The notes under the pieces: model-generated | Database searches by the model: none | The model's input: only the letters and a program-made list of their open reading frames with translations | What the model was told of the DNA's origin: nothing | Shown: piece after piece, positions 1 to 8,863 of the stretch | How the letters are laid out: every line of letters begins with the position of its first letter | Numbering within the stretch: position 1 is the stretch's first letter | Program-made: the position numbers and the translations under genes | DNA from: Paraburkholderia rhynchosiae | Lineage (GTDB): Bacteria > Pseudomonadota > Gammaproteobacteria > Burkholderiales > Burkholderiaceae | Reading direction: 5' to 3' | Assembly: GCF_002879865.1 (NCBI RefSeq) | Contig: NZ_PNXY01000010.1 | Span: 179,935 to 243,934, forward strand | Length of the DNA: 64,000 nt

Positions 1-328
1 ACAGCAGATGCCCGTACGCCAGCGCCTGCGCCCAATGCAACGTGCGGTGATTTGCGGGCATGCGTTCCAGGTCGCCACGATGCGTCTTGACCTCTTCAAG
101 CCGGTTAGCCACCGGATCGTAGCCGTCCGCGCGACCGCGCACGGTGAGGTTGCGATGCGTGCCTGTCAGCGTGATTTCGGTTTCGTAGCCGCCTGCGCGA
201 CGGCCCGCGACCGTCATATGACCCGCCATGCCTTCGAGCGAAGTCGGCGCCGGCGTGAACCGAAGATCGAGATCGCCGCGTCTTGCGGTGAACTCGCACA
301 TTGCCCGCACGGCGACGACGTAAGTCAT
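1..328 (-). CDS. DinG/XPD-type helicase with N-terminal nuclease-like domain, partial (C-terminus off the window)
   Basis: Only about 109 N-terminal codons are visible; the gene runs off the left edge, so no helicase motif can be checked. The ATG at 328 overlaps the stop of the VRR-NUC gene (ATGA), so the two are translationally coupled. The visible part has a PD-(D/E)XK pattern: Asp68 in GRADG and Glu79-x-Lys81 in EEVKT, followed by the His/Arg-rich loop common in RecB-like nuclease domains. In Burkholderiales, from family knowledge, a VRR-NUC protein is usually followed by a DinG/XPD-like ATP-dependent helicase that begins in this way. The helicase part is inferred. The likely role is DNA repair, such as crosslink or branched-DNA processing, with the upstream nuclease. 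Confidence 0.65.
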   Translation of the reverse strand, partial: MTYVVAVRAMCEFTARRGDLDLRFTPAPTSLEGMAGHMTVAGRRAGGYETEITLTGTHRNLTVRGRADGYDPVANRLEEVKTHRGDLERMPANHRTLHWAQALAYGHLL

Positions 329-2205
329 GCGGTGCGCTCCGCGGCGAACGTCGGGTTTGACGTTGCCTCGGCGATTGACTCTGTGCTCGCATTCGCGACC
401 CCATTTGCGACTGCTTCTCCGACTGCTTCGTCAGTCCAACGCACATCGAGCACGCGCACCGACATGCCATGCTGCACGCAGTACGCGAGCCAGCGAATCT
501 GGTTGTCCTGCAAACGGTCGCCGGGGCCCTTCACTTCGATCAACTCATAACGGCGCTCGGTGGGCCAGAAACGGATCAGATCGGGCAGACCCGAGCGATT
601 GCCGCGGATGTCGAGCAGCAAGCGCTCAAACCACAATTTCAAATGCTCGGCGGGCAGGCAGTCGAGCGCCGTCGCGACAAGCTCCGGCGTAAGCAGTCCC
701 CAGAACAGGAACGGCGATTGCACACCGGCCTTGCCATGCAGATGCCGCTCAATCGTCTCGCGATAGATGCCGCTATCGAGTTGAGCCAGACACGCCGCGA
801 ACTGTTCCGCGCGCCGCGCATGGAAATCCGGCGCGTGAAGGTCGGCGGGACCACGTTGGAACGGATGAAAGAACGCACCCGGCAGCGCCGCGAACACCGG
901 CTCCCAGCACAGCAGTCCGAACAGGGAGTTGATCAGCGCATTCTCGACGTAATGCACGGGCGCGGACTCGCAAGTCAAATGATCGCGGACGACATATTCG
1001 ACCGCTTGCGGCGCCTGCGGCCTCGGCAATATCAGTGTGCTGCGTTCCGCCGCGCGCGCAGCAACCGCGCGAACCGTCGGCTGACCGAGCTTACGCCGCA
1101 AACGCGGCAACATGCGCGCAATGCGCTGCGCCTCTTCCTCGCTCTCGGGCAAGACGGCGGCCTGCGAAGCGAGCGCGAGCGCTTCTTCAAAACGCTCGCT
1201 GCGCTCGAGCACGCGCATCCGCCGATGGCGCGCGCCCGGCCATGCGCAAACCTCGTACACGGCGAGCGCAGTGAGCCAATTCTGGCGCCGTTCGCAATGC
1301 TGGCCGATGCGAAAGAGCAGCTTCGCGCGGCGCGTTTCGAGCCACGAGTTAGAGATTTGAACCGCCTGAATGCGAGCGACCAGATCATGGATCGCCGCGC
1401 TCTCCATGTCGCCGCTAACGAGCGATCCCAATGATTCTATTGATTCAAGCTCGTCACGGCACACATGCAACGCGAGATAAACGTCCACGTCCACGCGCTG
1501 CTGAAAGGCTCGCGACGACGGCGCAAACGCCACCTTTTCATACTGGAAGACGCCGAGATCGGCGAGCACGAATTCGGACCAGTCCTGTTGGAGATTGCCG
1601 AAGAACATCAGACGCAGACGTTCGCAGAGCGGCGCGATATCGACGCGGAACACGCAATCGGTCGTTTGACTGTGCCAGGCAGAGAGCGGGCGCGCCAGGC
1701 AACCAGCTGTATCTGGCTCATCGAGTTCTGCGTAGAACGGACGCAGCGCTTCCAGCAAATCCGGCTTACGCAAACTCCTTGCCCCGGGAACCAATGCGAG
1801 TGCATCCGCGAACAGGTCGAGCAATTCGGGGCGCGTGGTGAGCGCGAAAAGATCGTCGAGTGTGAGAGGCGGCTCGGGGTCCAGCCAGCCGAGCGCCGTG
1901 ATGGGCGCTGCGGCTCGCAACGGGCAGCCGATCTCATCGTAAGACAGGCGGCTCGCGCGAAACAGCGTGCCTTTGCGCATCAGCATGCGGACCAGCAGCG
2001 CGCGCGACACTTGCGGCAAGACCGCGAAAGAGCCGAGAAAAGCGCGCTCGTGCGTATCGAGCAGATCGTCGTAACGTTGTGCGAGCCACGCCAGCGCACG
2101 CTCAAAGTTCAGCAGATAGTAAGGGACGCCGGCGAGGGAATCCGGCGGAGCATCGGTTGCCACGGAGTTTGCAGGACCTGTACGTTTATACAGTGATGAT
2201 AGCAA
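325..2205 (-). CDS. VRR-NUC domain (FAN1-like) structure-specific nuclease
   Basis: A 626-residue protein with a C-terminal VRR-NUC nuclease domain. The catalytic pattern is visible: GxRSGLPDL with Asp542, then Glu557-x-Lys559 in EVKGPGD, then a conserved Gln in DNQIRW. The long helical N-terminal part resembles FAN1-type nucleases, which cleave branched DNA and unhook interstrand crosslinks in family members. The stop overlaps the start of the downstream nuclease-helicase by 4 bp, which implies a two-gene repair operon. The longest frame starts with TTG at 2205. A GTG at 2163 is also possible, because a TATAAA-like -10 lies at 2185-2190 and homologues usually begin near that point. The start is therefore uncertain; the domain call is firm. 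Confidence 0.85.
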   Translation of the reverse strand: MLSSLYKRTGPANSVATDAPPDSLAGVPYYLLNFERALAWLAQRYDDLLDTHERAFLGSFAVLPQVSRALLVRMLMRKGTLFRASRLSYDEIGCPLRAAAPITALGWLDPEPPLTLDDLFALTTRPELLDLFADALALVPGARSLRKPDLLEALRPFYAELDEPDTAGCLARPLSAWHSQTTDCVFRVDIAPLCERLRLMFFGNLQQDWSEFVLADLGVFQYEKVAFAPSSRAFQQRVDVDVYLALHVCRDELESIESLGSLVSGDMESAAIHDLVARIQAVQISNSWLETRRAKLLFRIGQHCERRQNWLTALAVYEVCAWPGARHRRMRVLERSERFEEALALASQAAVLPESEEEAQRIARMLPRLRRKLGQPTVRAVAARAAERSTLILPRPQAPQAVEYVVRDHLTCESAPVHYVENALINSLFGLLCWEPVFAALPGAFFHPFQRGPADLHAPDFHARRAEQFAACLAQLDSGIYRETIERHLHGKAGVQSPFLFWGLLTPELVATALDCLPAEHLKLWFERLLLDIRGNRSGLPDLIRFWPTERRYELIEVKGPGDRLQDNQIRWLAYCVQHGMSVRVLDVRWTDEAVGEAVANGVANASTESIAEATSNPTFAAERTA

Positions 2206-2236
2206 ACTCCCTTGCCGTCACCGCGAGCGCTTTCCC

Positions 2237-2821
2237 TTAGGGCGCGATCCACACCACCGTCAACGAGCGCACGCCTTGCGCGCCGCGAATCAGCACGCCT
2301 TCGATGTCCGCCGTCGCCGAGGGCCCCGTCACGAGCGCGGCATAACGCGCGTCACGAAAATCATCGCGGCGGTAAACGTCCTGCAAACCTTCGATCAGTT
2401 GCGCTGGATCGAGCAGCACAATCAGATGCTGCACGATGTAACCCAACGCATTGACCACGTACTCGCGTTCGCTGAACCACACCGAGCCCGTCTCGGCGAC
2501 GCCGAAGCGCGCACGCACCACCCCGACATCGACGTCCTGCAACGAGGCCGGTTCGGTATCGGCTCTGAGCGCACGCGTGCCGGGCACTTCGGCGGTGGCT
2601 GATGCGACCGATACCGCCGCGCCGAATCGCTCGCGGATCAGGCCGGCGACGTCCGAGCCCGCCGCGACTTCGACACACGCGCCGCCCATCATTTGCAATG
2701 CGGCGGCAAAGCGCGCGCGCAGATCGCCGCCGACAGCGCTGAACAACGGCACGTCGGGCCGCGGTCGCGCCGCCGGTTGCGCCTGGCGCACTTTCGCGAG
2801 AAAGGCCTCACGCGTTGCCAT
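2237..2821 (-). CDS. lutC: Lactate utilization protein C
   Basis: A 194-residue LutC/YkgG-family protein (formerly DUF162), the third subunit of the LutABC complex that oxidises L-lactate to pyruvate. The family block ETGSVWF and the downstream hydrophobic core (VVNALGYIVQHLIVLL) are present. The ATG at 2821 was chosen over the in-frame GTG at 2827 because GAGGAGG sits 5 nt upstream of the ATG. The start lies inside the end of lutB (stop at 2808), so translation is coupled. The gene is the last of lutA-lutB-lutC and is expected to follow the lutA promoter at 5008-5036. Confidence 0.93.
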   Translation of the reverse strand: MATREAFLAKVRQAQPAARPRPDVPLFSAVGGDLRARFAAALQMMGGACVEVAAGSDVAGLIRERFGAAVSVASATAEVPGTRALRADTEPASLQDVDVGVVRARFGVAETGSVWFSEREYVVNALGYIVQHLIVLLDPAQLIEGLQDVYRRDDFRDARYAALVTGPSATADIEGVLIRGAQGVRSLTVVWIAP

Positions 2822-4199
2822 CGCCACCTCCTCGGTTTTGCTTGTACCAGGCGTGGAAGGTCTGCTTCGGTGCCTCCGGCAATTCGCGTTGCCTGCCCCA
2901 GATATTCAATGGGTTATAGAGCACGAAGTTCGGCAGCCGCCGCAATGCGCCGCTCATGGACGCCACCGTCGCGCGATATAGCGTCGAGCTCCCGAGCAGT
3001 CGCCCGGCCATCTTCAACACTTCCTGCTTCACGAAAGGCACTTCGTGACGCTCGGCAATCACCGTGCGCCATTTGTAGATCTGCTCGTGAATATTGATCT
3101 TCACCGGACATACATTCGTGCAACTGCCGTTGAGCGTGGACGCGAACGGCAGCGCGCTATAGCGCTTCAGATCGAACGTCGGGTTGATGATCGCCCCAAT
3201 CGGCCCCGAGTAAGTGCCGCCATACGACAGACCGCCGCTGCGCCGGTAAACGGGACACGTGTTCATGCACGCGCCGCAGCGAATGCATTTCAGCGAATAC
3301 CAGAAGTCTTCCATCGCGAGCCGTTCGGAACGGCCATGATCGACCAGGATGAAATGCATCTCGGCGCCCGGACGCGGCGCGCGGAAATGCGACGTGTATT
3401 GCGTGATCGGCGAACCAAGCGCGCTACGCGAGAGCATGCGAATGAACACGCCGAGATCGGAGACCTTCGGGATCAGCTTCTCGATACCAATCGACGCGAT
3501 ATGCAATGGCGGCACATTCGCCGAAAGATCCGCGTTGCCTTCGTTCGTGCACACCACGACCGTGCCCGTCTCCGCTACCGCGAAATTGCAGCCGGTCATG
3601 CCCGCCGTTTTCTCGCGTACGAAATACGGGCGCGTATTCATACGCTGACTTTCGGCGAGATAATGAATGTCGCTGTTTTTCGGGTCTGTGCCGATGGTTC
3701 GGCCGAACAGTTCGGCGACGTCCGCGCGCAGTTTGTGCACCGCGGGCACCACCATATGGCTCGGGTCCTGATGATCGAGTTGCTGGATGCGCTCACCCAG
3801 ATCGGTTTCCATCACCGTGATGCCGCGCGGTTCGAGATATTCGCGCATCTTGCATTCGTCGGTGAGCATGGACTTGCTTTTGACAAGCGTGGTCATGCCG
3901 CGCTCCGACATGATCTTGTGCACGAGCGCGTTGTGCTCTTCGGCCGTCGATGCGCAATGTACGACCACACCATTCGCCTCGGCCGCCGCCGCGAACTGTT
4001 CGAGGTACTCGGACAAATGCGATAGCGTGTGTTCCTTGATGCCTGATGCAAGCTCTCGCAACGTCTCCCATTCGGCAATGCCGTGCGCCTGTGCGTCGCG
4101 TTTCTCACGCAAATCCCATAGACGCCTGTCGTGAAACGCAACGTGCTCCGTCTTTTTGATGAACTGGCCGGCTGCTCTTGCGTGGTCGATCCGGCTCAT
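2808..4199 (-). CDS. lutB: Lactate utilization iron-sulfur protein B
   Basis: A 463-residue LutB/YkgF-type iron-sulfur protein. An N-terminal LutB domain (about residues 60-290, DUF162-like) is followed by ferredoxin motifs: CxxCxxC at Cys305/308/311 with Cys315, and Cys360-x3-Cys364 for the second cluster. It is predicted to pass electrons from lactate to the quinone pool as part of LutABC. The ATG at 4199 shares an ATGA overlap with the lutA stop. A much longer upstream reading frame runs through lutA in another frame and was ignored. Length and motifs are standard for the family. Confidence 0.95.
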   Translation of the reverse strand: MSRIDHARAAGQFIKKTEHVAFHDRRLWDLREKRDAQAHGIAEWETLRELASGIKEHTLSHLSEYLEQFAAAAEANGVVVHCASTAEEHNALVHKIMSERGMTTLVKSKSMLTDECKMREYLEPRGITVMETDLGERIQQLDHQDPSHMVVPAVHKLRADVAELFGRTIGTDPKNSDIHYLAESQRMNTRPYFVREKTAGMTGCNFAVAETGTVVVCTNEGNADLSANVPPLHIASIGIEKLIPKVSDLGVFIRMLSRSALGSPITQYTSHFRAPRPGAEMHFILVDHGRSERLAMEDFWYSLKCIRCGACMNTCPVYRRSGGLSYGGTYSGPIGAIINPTFDLKRYSALPFASTLNGSCTNVCPVKINIHEQIYKWRTVIAERHEVPFVKQEVLKMAGRLLGSSTLYRATVASMSGALRRLPNFVLYNPLNIWGRQRELPEAPKQTFHAWYKQNRGGGDGNA

Positions 4200-4939
4200 G
4201 CGCGCGCTCCGTTCAGCACTTGCGCGATGTGGATGAAGCGCGCGTCGGCTTTCATGCGTTCCGCGCAGCCTTGTTGATGCATCAGGCACGACATGTCGCC
4301 CGATACGATGTATTGCGCGCCGGCGTTCAGATGATCGCGCACCTTGTCCTGCCCCATGCGTACTGACACCGGCTCTTCTGTGACGGAGAACGTGCCGCCG
4401 AAACCGCAGCATTCGTCCGGCCGCGACGGCTTCACGAACTCGATGCCCTTTACACCTTCGAGCAACGCACGCGGCTTCGAAAATGGCGTGCCCGCTACTT
4501 CCGACACCGATGCTTCCTTCAGATGCCGCAATGCGCTGCAACTGTTATGCAAGCCGACGCGATACGGAAACTCGGCCCAAGGAAATTCGCGCGCGCCGAC
4601 CACGTCGTGCAGAAACTCGACGAGCTCATAAGCGCTCGCGCGCACCTTCTTTACATCATCGGTTTGATCGATGGCGGTTAGATGCTCACGCACATGATGA
4701 ATACAGCTCGCCGACGGTCCGACAATGTAGTCGTAGCCCGCGAAGTTGCGCGCGAACACGCGCTCGGCGCCGGCCGCTTCGGCGTGCGCGCCACTGTTGG
4801 CCATTGGCTGGCCGCAACAGGTCTGCTCCTGCGGATAGTCGACCTCGATGCCGAAGCGTTCGAGCAATTCGAGCGTGGCGATGCCGACCTCGGGATAGAA
4901 CGCGTCGATGAAGCACGGAATAAAGAGGGCGACTTTCAT
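4196..4939 (-). CDS. lutA: Lactate utilization protein A (CCG-domain, Fe-S oxidoreductase)
   Basis: A 247-residue LutA/YkgE protein made of two CCG domains, which bind an iron-sulfur cluster or heterodisulfide-reductase-type cofactor in relatives. CCG motifs are at Cys41-Cys42 and Cys177-Cys178, with further conserved cysteines in GPSASC, HNSC and GDMSC. It is the first gene of the lut operon and its stop overlaps the lutB start. A sigma-70 promoter and a palindromic GntR-type operator lie about 60-100 bp upstream. The ribosome-binding site is weak, so the start rests on the family N-terminus (MKVALFIPCF). Confidence 0.95.
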   Translation of the reverse strand: MKVALFIPCFIDAFYPEVGIATLELLERFGIEVDYPQEQTCCGQPMANSGAHAEAAGAERVFARNFAGYDYIVGPSASCIHHVREHLTAIDQTDDVKKVRASAYELVEFLHDVVGAREFPWAEFPYRVGLHNSCSALRHLKEASVSEVAGTPFSKPRALLEGVKGIEFVKPSRPDECCGFGGTFSVTEEPVSVRMGQDKVRDHLNAGAQYIVSGDMSCLMHQQGCAERMKADARFIHIAQVLNGARA

Positions 4940-4994
4940 AGGCTCATCGAAGGTAAAGCGGCATACGGAGACACCGCCAGTAAGGCTGGTATGC

Positions 4995-5036
4995 TTGGTC
5001 TGACCAAAATATAAGGAAGTCGCTTCGGCGTGTCAA
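4995..5036 (-). promoter_or_regulatory. lutA promoter with overlapping GntR/FadR-type operator
   Basis: Reading the minus strand, TTGACA (5036-5031), a 17-bp spacer and TATATT (5013-5008) form a near-consensus sigma-70 promoter. Directly after the -10 lies TTGGTCAGACCAA (5007-4995), an inverted repeat with a 3-bp centre that fits the TGGTnnnACCA sites bound by FadR-subfamily regulators such as LldR/LutR. It would cover the expected transcription start. The GntR regulator gene just upstream is the likely ligand-responsive repressor. Confidence 0.8.
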
Positions 5037-5136
5037 TCGGAAGATCGTCAGCGCAATTGGCGAGCGGCGGCGAACCGCCCCGAGCGTCAGTCCCGATCCA
5101 ACGGTGTGAAGGTGAATCGAATGTTCCGAACGAGGC

Positions 5137-5865
5137 CTACAGTTTCGCCGCGTCTTCCTGATAGATCTCGCGCACGAAGGCCAGATGACGCTCGGCGGCC
5201 TTGCGCGCCTTTTGCGCGTCGCGCGCGATAACGGCGTCGTAGATGGCCTGATGCTGGCTCATCAGCTGCTTTTCCATCACCTCGTCGTAATCGATCAGCC
5301 GATGATATTGGCGCATGCCTTCGCGAATCAGCGTATGAATGCCGTGCATCACATGCGCGAGTGCGATGTTGTGCGTGGAGTCGGCAATCGCGAGATGAAA
5401 TGCAGCATCGAGTTCCGCGAGATTCACGCGGTCTTGCGACAGCGAAGCCGCCTTCAATGCCTCGAACGCGGCCTTGATCTTGCGAAGATCGGCGGCGGTG
5501 GCCCGCTCAGCCGCATACACCGTCGAAATGGATTCGAGCCCCTGGCGCAACTCGAGAATGTCGGCACTGGTACGCGGATTCTGAAGAAGCAGCTCCGCGA
5601 GCGGCTTCGAGATGATCGGCGCAGTCAGGTCCACCACCATAAAGCCGCCCCGCCCAGAGGTGGCGATATATCCATCCGACTCCAGCCGGATCAGCGCTTC
5701 GCGCAACGAAGGCCGCGAGACGGCGAGCTGCGTGGCCAGATCGCGTTCAGCCGGCAGCCGGTCGCCCGGCATCAACGTGCCGTCCGAGATCAGTTGCTTG
5801 ATCTGGTCGGCTACGACATCGGACAGCCGTTTGCGCGTGAAGGACTGGATCGGGCGAAAGTGCAT
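5137..5865 (-). CDS. GntR/FadR-family regulator of the lut operon (LutR/LldR-like)
   Basis: A 242-residue GntR-family repressor of the FadR subfamily. The N-terminal winged helix (about residues 10-75, with LAVSRPSLREALIRLESDGY as recognition region) is followed by a helical FCD ligand-binding domain. It lies immediately upstream of lutABC in the same direction, with 197 bp between them containing the TTGGT-n3-ACCAA operator. The role as lactate-responsive repressor is inferred from the family and position. A TATAAT-like -10 lies at 5961-5966 on the minus strand, and three 10-bp repeats sit in the presumed leader. Confidence 0.85.
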   Translation of the reverse strand: MHFRPIQSFTRKRLSDVVADQIKQLISDGTLMPGDRLPAERDLATQLAVSRPSLREALIRLESDGYIATSGRGGFMVVDLTAPIISKPLAELLLQNPRTSADILELRQGLESISTVYAAERATAADLRKIKAAFEALKAASLSQDRVNLAELDAAFHLAIADSTHNIALAHVMHGIHTLIREGMRQYHRLIDYDEVMEKQLMSQHQAIYDAVIARDAQKARKAAERHLAFVREIYQEDAAKL

Positions 5866-5904
5866 AGGCGGCGGCTGACAAAGCCGGATTGTTCAGGGTG
5901 GTTC

Positions 5905-5944
5905 GTTAGCGACGGTTAGCGACGGTGCGGAACGGTTAGCGGCG
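5905..5944. repeat. Short tandem 10-bp repeat in the leader of the GntR regulator
   Basis: The unit GTTAGCGACG occurs at 5905-5914 and 5915-5924, and as GTTAGCGGCG at 5935-5944, with one diverged unit (GTGCGGAACG) between. The array lies between the TATAAT-like -10 at 5961-5966 and the start codon at 5865, so it would be transcribed as leader RNA. The function is unknown. Confidence 0.7.
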
Positions 5945-6017
5945 CACGCGAGGCGGGTGAATTATACCGTTGCGCGGCTCGCACAAATTAGCCTGCGCGA
6001 GCGCGCATCCACGAGTC

Positions 6018-7196
6018 TCAACGCAACGGCAATGCCGCCACAAACGCCGCAATCCGTTCGCATGCGTCGGCAAGACGCGTTTCATCGACGACAAAGCCCA
6101 GCCGCACGAAACCGCTCGCGGTCTCGCCAAAAGCGCTGGCGTCGAGCACCGACACCCCTTGCGCGCGAAACAGTTGCCACGTGAAATCCATCGTATCGAG
6201 GCCCGTGCCGCTTACGTCGACCATCATGAACATGCCGGCTTCGGGCAGCAGACAGCGCAGTCGCGGAATGCGGCTCAAACGCTCGAACACCACGTCGCGG
6301 CGGCGCCGGTAGATGTCGCGCATCTCCGCGACGATGCGCGCCTTCTCCCGCAGCGCCGTCAACGCGGCTTGCTGGATGAAACCCGGCAGGCCGTACAGCA
6401 TGGCGAGCGCGAGCCGCCCCATATGTTCGATGAGTGGCGTGGGCCCGATCGCCCAGCCCACGCGCCACCCCGCCATTGCATGCGATTTGGACAGACTGCC
6501 GAGCGTGACCGTACGCTCGGCCATGCCGGGCAACGACATGATGCTCAGGTGTTCGCGCTCGAACGTGAGATCGGCGTAGACCTCGTCGGACAGCACCCAC
6601 AGATCGTGCTCGCACGCGAGCCGCGCAATGCGTTCGAGGTCAGCGCGCGGCATCACGACACCGGTCGGATTGCACGGCGTGGCGAAGAAAATCGCCTTCG
6701 TGGCCGGCGTAACCGCACGCTCGAGCGCATCGCAGTCCAGGTGAAACGCCCGCGCGGGATCGACCGGCACCGGCACTAGCGTGGCCCCTGCGGCGCGCAC
6801 GCAAGCTTCGTAGGTGAGGTACATCGGCTCCGGAACGACCACTTCGTCGCCCGCTTCGAGTAGGCAGAGCGACGTGGCGAACACGCCGTTTTGCGCGCCC
6901 GCCGTGAGAATCACATTCGCCGCGCTCACGGCGCAGCCGCTCATGCGCGCGTGCTCTTCGGCAATCGCCGCGCGCAGCGGATCGCGGCCGGACACCGCGC
7001 TGTAATGCGTATCGCCGCCGCGCAAGGCTTCGATAGCGCGCTCGACAATCGGCGTGGGCGTCGCGAAGTCGGGGTCCCCCACGCTCAGCACGATGACGTC
7101 CTCGCCATTCGCGGCCGCCTGCTGCGCCACGCGATGAATCTCCCATGCCGACGTGCGCCGCCCTTGCAAACCCTCGACCCGACTCGAATACTTCAT
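6018..7196 (-). CDS. PLP-dependent class I/II aminotransferase (AruH-like)
   Basis: A 392-residue fold-type I aminotransferase. The PLP lysine is Lys237 in SLSKSHAMAGWRVGW; Asn176 (NPTG) and Asp204 (SDEVY) are the other cofactor contacts. Its overall pattern (LSVGDPDF, PMYLTYEA, SLPGMAERT) resembles arginine:pyruvate transaminase AruH of Pseudomonas, but the neighbourhood has no arginine-catabolic partner, so the substrate is unproven. The ATG at 7196 was preferred over an in-frame GTG at 7205 because GGGTGAG precedes it at reasonable spacing. The gene stands alone, downstream of rpoN and its terminator. Confidence 0.85.
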   Translation of the reverse strand: MKYSSRVEGLQGRRTSAWEIHRVAQQAAANGEDVIVLSVGDPDFATPTPIVERAIEALRGGDTHYSAVSGRDPLRAAIAEEHARMSGCAVSAANVILTAGAQNGVFATSLCLLEAGDEVVVPEPMYLTYEACVRAAGATLVPVPVDPARAFHLDCDALERAVTPATKAIFFATPCNPTGVVMPRADLERIARLACEHDLWVLSDEVYADLTFEREHLSIMSLPGMAERTVTLGSLSKSHAMAGWRVGWAIGPTPLIEHMGRLALAMLYGLPGFIQQAALTALREKARIVAEMRDIYRRRRDVVFERLSRIPRLRCLLPEAGMFMMVDVSGTGLDTMDFTWQLFRAQGVSVLDASAFGETASGFVRLGFVVDETRLADACERIAAFVAALPLR

Positions 7197-7261
7197 CGCG
7201 CTCACCCGTTTCTGATTTGACCCGCCAATGTAAATGGGTGCGCGCGAAACGTCCAGATACG

Positions 7262-7300
7262 AAAAAGCGCCATGCGGGCGGACAGCCTCGCGTGGCGCTT
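7262..7300 (-). terminator. Intrinsic terminator downstream of the rpoN paralogue
   Basis: On the minus strand AGCGCCA (7299-7293) pairs with TGGCGCT (7272-7266) around a GC-rich loop and is followed by a run of T. It starts 35 bp past the rpoN stop at 7335 and would separate rpoN from the downstream aminotransferase gene. Confidence 0.7.
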
Positions 7301-7334
7301 CAGTGGAGCCCCTGCTTGCACGGACGCCGCAAGT

Positions 7335-8816
7335 TCAGACTTGGCGGCGCAACTCCGCCGGTGGCACCTTCATCAAATGACGATACTTCGCGACAGTGCG
7401 GCGCGCGACGAGCACGCCCTGGTCGGCGAGCATCTTCGCAAGCGTCACGTCCGAAAGCGGATCGCGTGTATTTTCCGCGGCGATCATTTCCTTGAGCAGC
7501 GCCCGCACCGCGGCGGCGGAACAGGTGCCGCCGCTTTCGGTGCCGAGCTCGCGCGGGAAAAAATGCTTGAATTCGAAAATGCCGCGTGGCGTGGCCATAT
7601 ATTTGTTGCCGGTCGCGCGCGAGATGGTCGATTCGTGCAGACCCAGTTCGTCGGCGACATCGCGCAACACCATCGGCTTGAGCGCGATTTCACCGTACTG
7701 GAAAAACGCCTTCTGATGCGCGACGATGCACTCGGCCACGCGTTGAATCGTGTCGAAGCGTTGTTGCGCATTCCTGATCAACCAGCGCGCCTCCTGAAGC
7801 TGCTGGGCGAGCGGCGAACGGCTTGCACCCGCCGACTGCGCAAACAGTTCGGCATACATGCGATGAATCCGTGCGCGCGGCTGAACCGCCGGGTTGATCG
7901 TCACGACCCATTTGTTGCGCACCTGACGCACGATCACGTCCGGCACGACGTAGTTATCCTCAGTGCGGCCATAGCAGTTGCCTGGCTTCGGATCGAGCTT
8001 GCGCACCAGAGCACAGGCCACGCGCAACTCGTCAGCACTGCAGCCGATCTGCTTTTGCAGTTCGGCCTGCTCGCGACGCGCGAGCCGTTCCAGATGATGC
8101 TCGACGATTTGCCGCGCGACATCGCGCCCCGGCGTGTCGGCGGGCAACGCATTCACCTGCAGCAACAGACACTCGGACAGAGAACGTGCACCGAGCCCCG
8201 GCCGGTCGAGCGACTGCACGAGGCGCAGTGCCACGAGCAATTCCTCTTCCGTCAACTCGGGGTCGAGATCGACGCTGCCGGCGAGATCGGCGAGGTCCTG
8301 GCGCAGATAACCGTCGTCGTCGAGCGCCTCGATGATGAAGCGCGCGACGGCGCGATCGCGGTCGTCGAGCCGGTAGAGACGTAGCGCGTCATGTAGCTGC
8401 TCGCGCAATGTCGGTTGCGAGCGCGCCCATTCGGCGGGATCGCTGCCGTCTGAGTCGCCGTTCTGGCGCGCCGAACTGCGGCTGCTGTAGTCGCCCGAAA
8501 AATCGCCGGGCATGTCGTCAGGGCCACTGCTATCGAGCGTCTCTGCTGTGACCGCTTCAGCCGGCAACGCATCCGGCTCCGCTGTCGCAACCGCATCGGT
8601 GGCAGGCAGCGCGCCGGACTCTTCGCCGGGCGCTGCAGTGGCAAGCGCGACGTCCTCGGTATCTGACGAGTCGTATTCGAGGAACGGATTCGTGTCGAGC
8701 GCAGTTCGCAATTCCTGCTGGAACTCCAGAGACGATAGCTGCAACAGACGCACCGATTGCTGCAGACGCGGCGTGAGTGCAAGAGACTGCCTTGTGCGAA
8801 GTTCGATTGAAGGCAT
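7335..8816 (-). CDS. rpoN: RNA polymerase sigma-54 factor, free-standing paralogue
   Basis: A 493-residue sigma-54 factor. Region I at the N-terminus is Gln/Leu-rich (ALTPRLQQSVRLLQLSSLEFQ), region II is acidic (about residues 50-140), then come the core-binding and HTH regions, and the RpoN box ARRTVAKYR is at residues 471-479 (canonical). It recognises -24/-12 promoters and needs an AAA+ activator. The usual rpoN neighbours (lptB, hpf, ptsN) are absent, so this is likely a second copy, as seen in several Burkholderiales. A sigma-54-type promoter sits 48 bp upstream of its own start, and many neighbouring genes carry similar sites. This suggests autoregulation and a local regulon. Confidence 0.95.
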   Translation of the reverse strand: MPSIELRTRQSLALTPRLQQSVRLLQLSSLEFQQELRTALDTNPFLEYDSSDTEDVALATAAPGEESGALPATDAVATAEPDALPAEAVTAETLDSSGPDDMPGDFSGDYSSRSSARQNGDSDGSDPAEWARSQPTLREQLHDALRLYRLDDRDRAVARFIIEALDDDGYLRQDLADLAGSVDLDPELTEEELLVALRLVQSLDRPGLGARSLSECLLLQVNALPADTPGRDVARQIVEHHLERLARREQAELQKQIGCSADELRVACALVRKLDPKPGNCYGRTEDNYVVPDVIVRQVRNKWVVTINPAVQPRARIHRMYAELFAQSAGASRSPLAQQLQEARWLIRNAQQRFDTIQRVAECIVAHQKAFFQYGEIALKPMVLRDVADELGLHESTISRATGNKYMATPRGIFEFKHFFPRELGTESGGTCSAAAVRALLKEMIAAENTRDPLSDVTLAKMLADQGVLVARRTVAKYRHLMKVPPAELRRQV

Positions 8817-8863
8817 CGTGTTGAGGTCCCGTGGAAGCTGAAGATGAAGGGTGACGTGAATAC

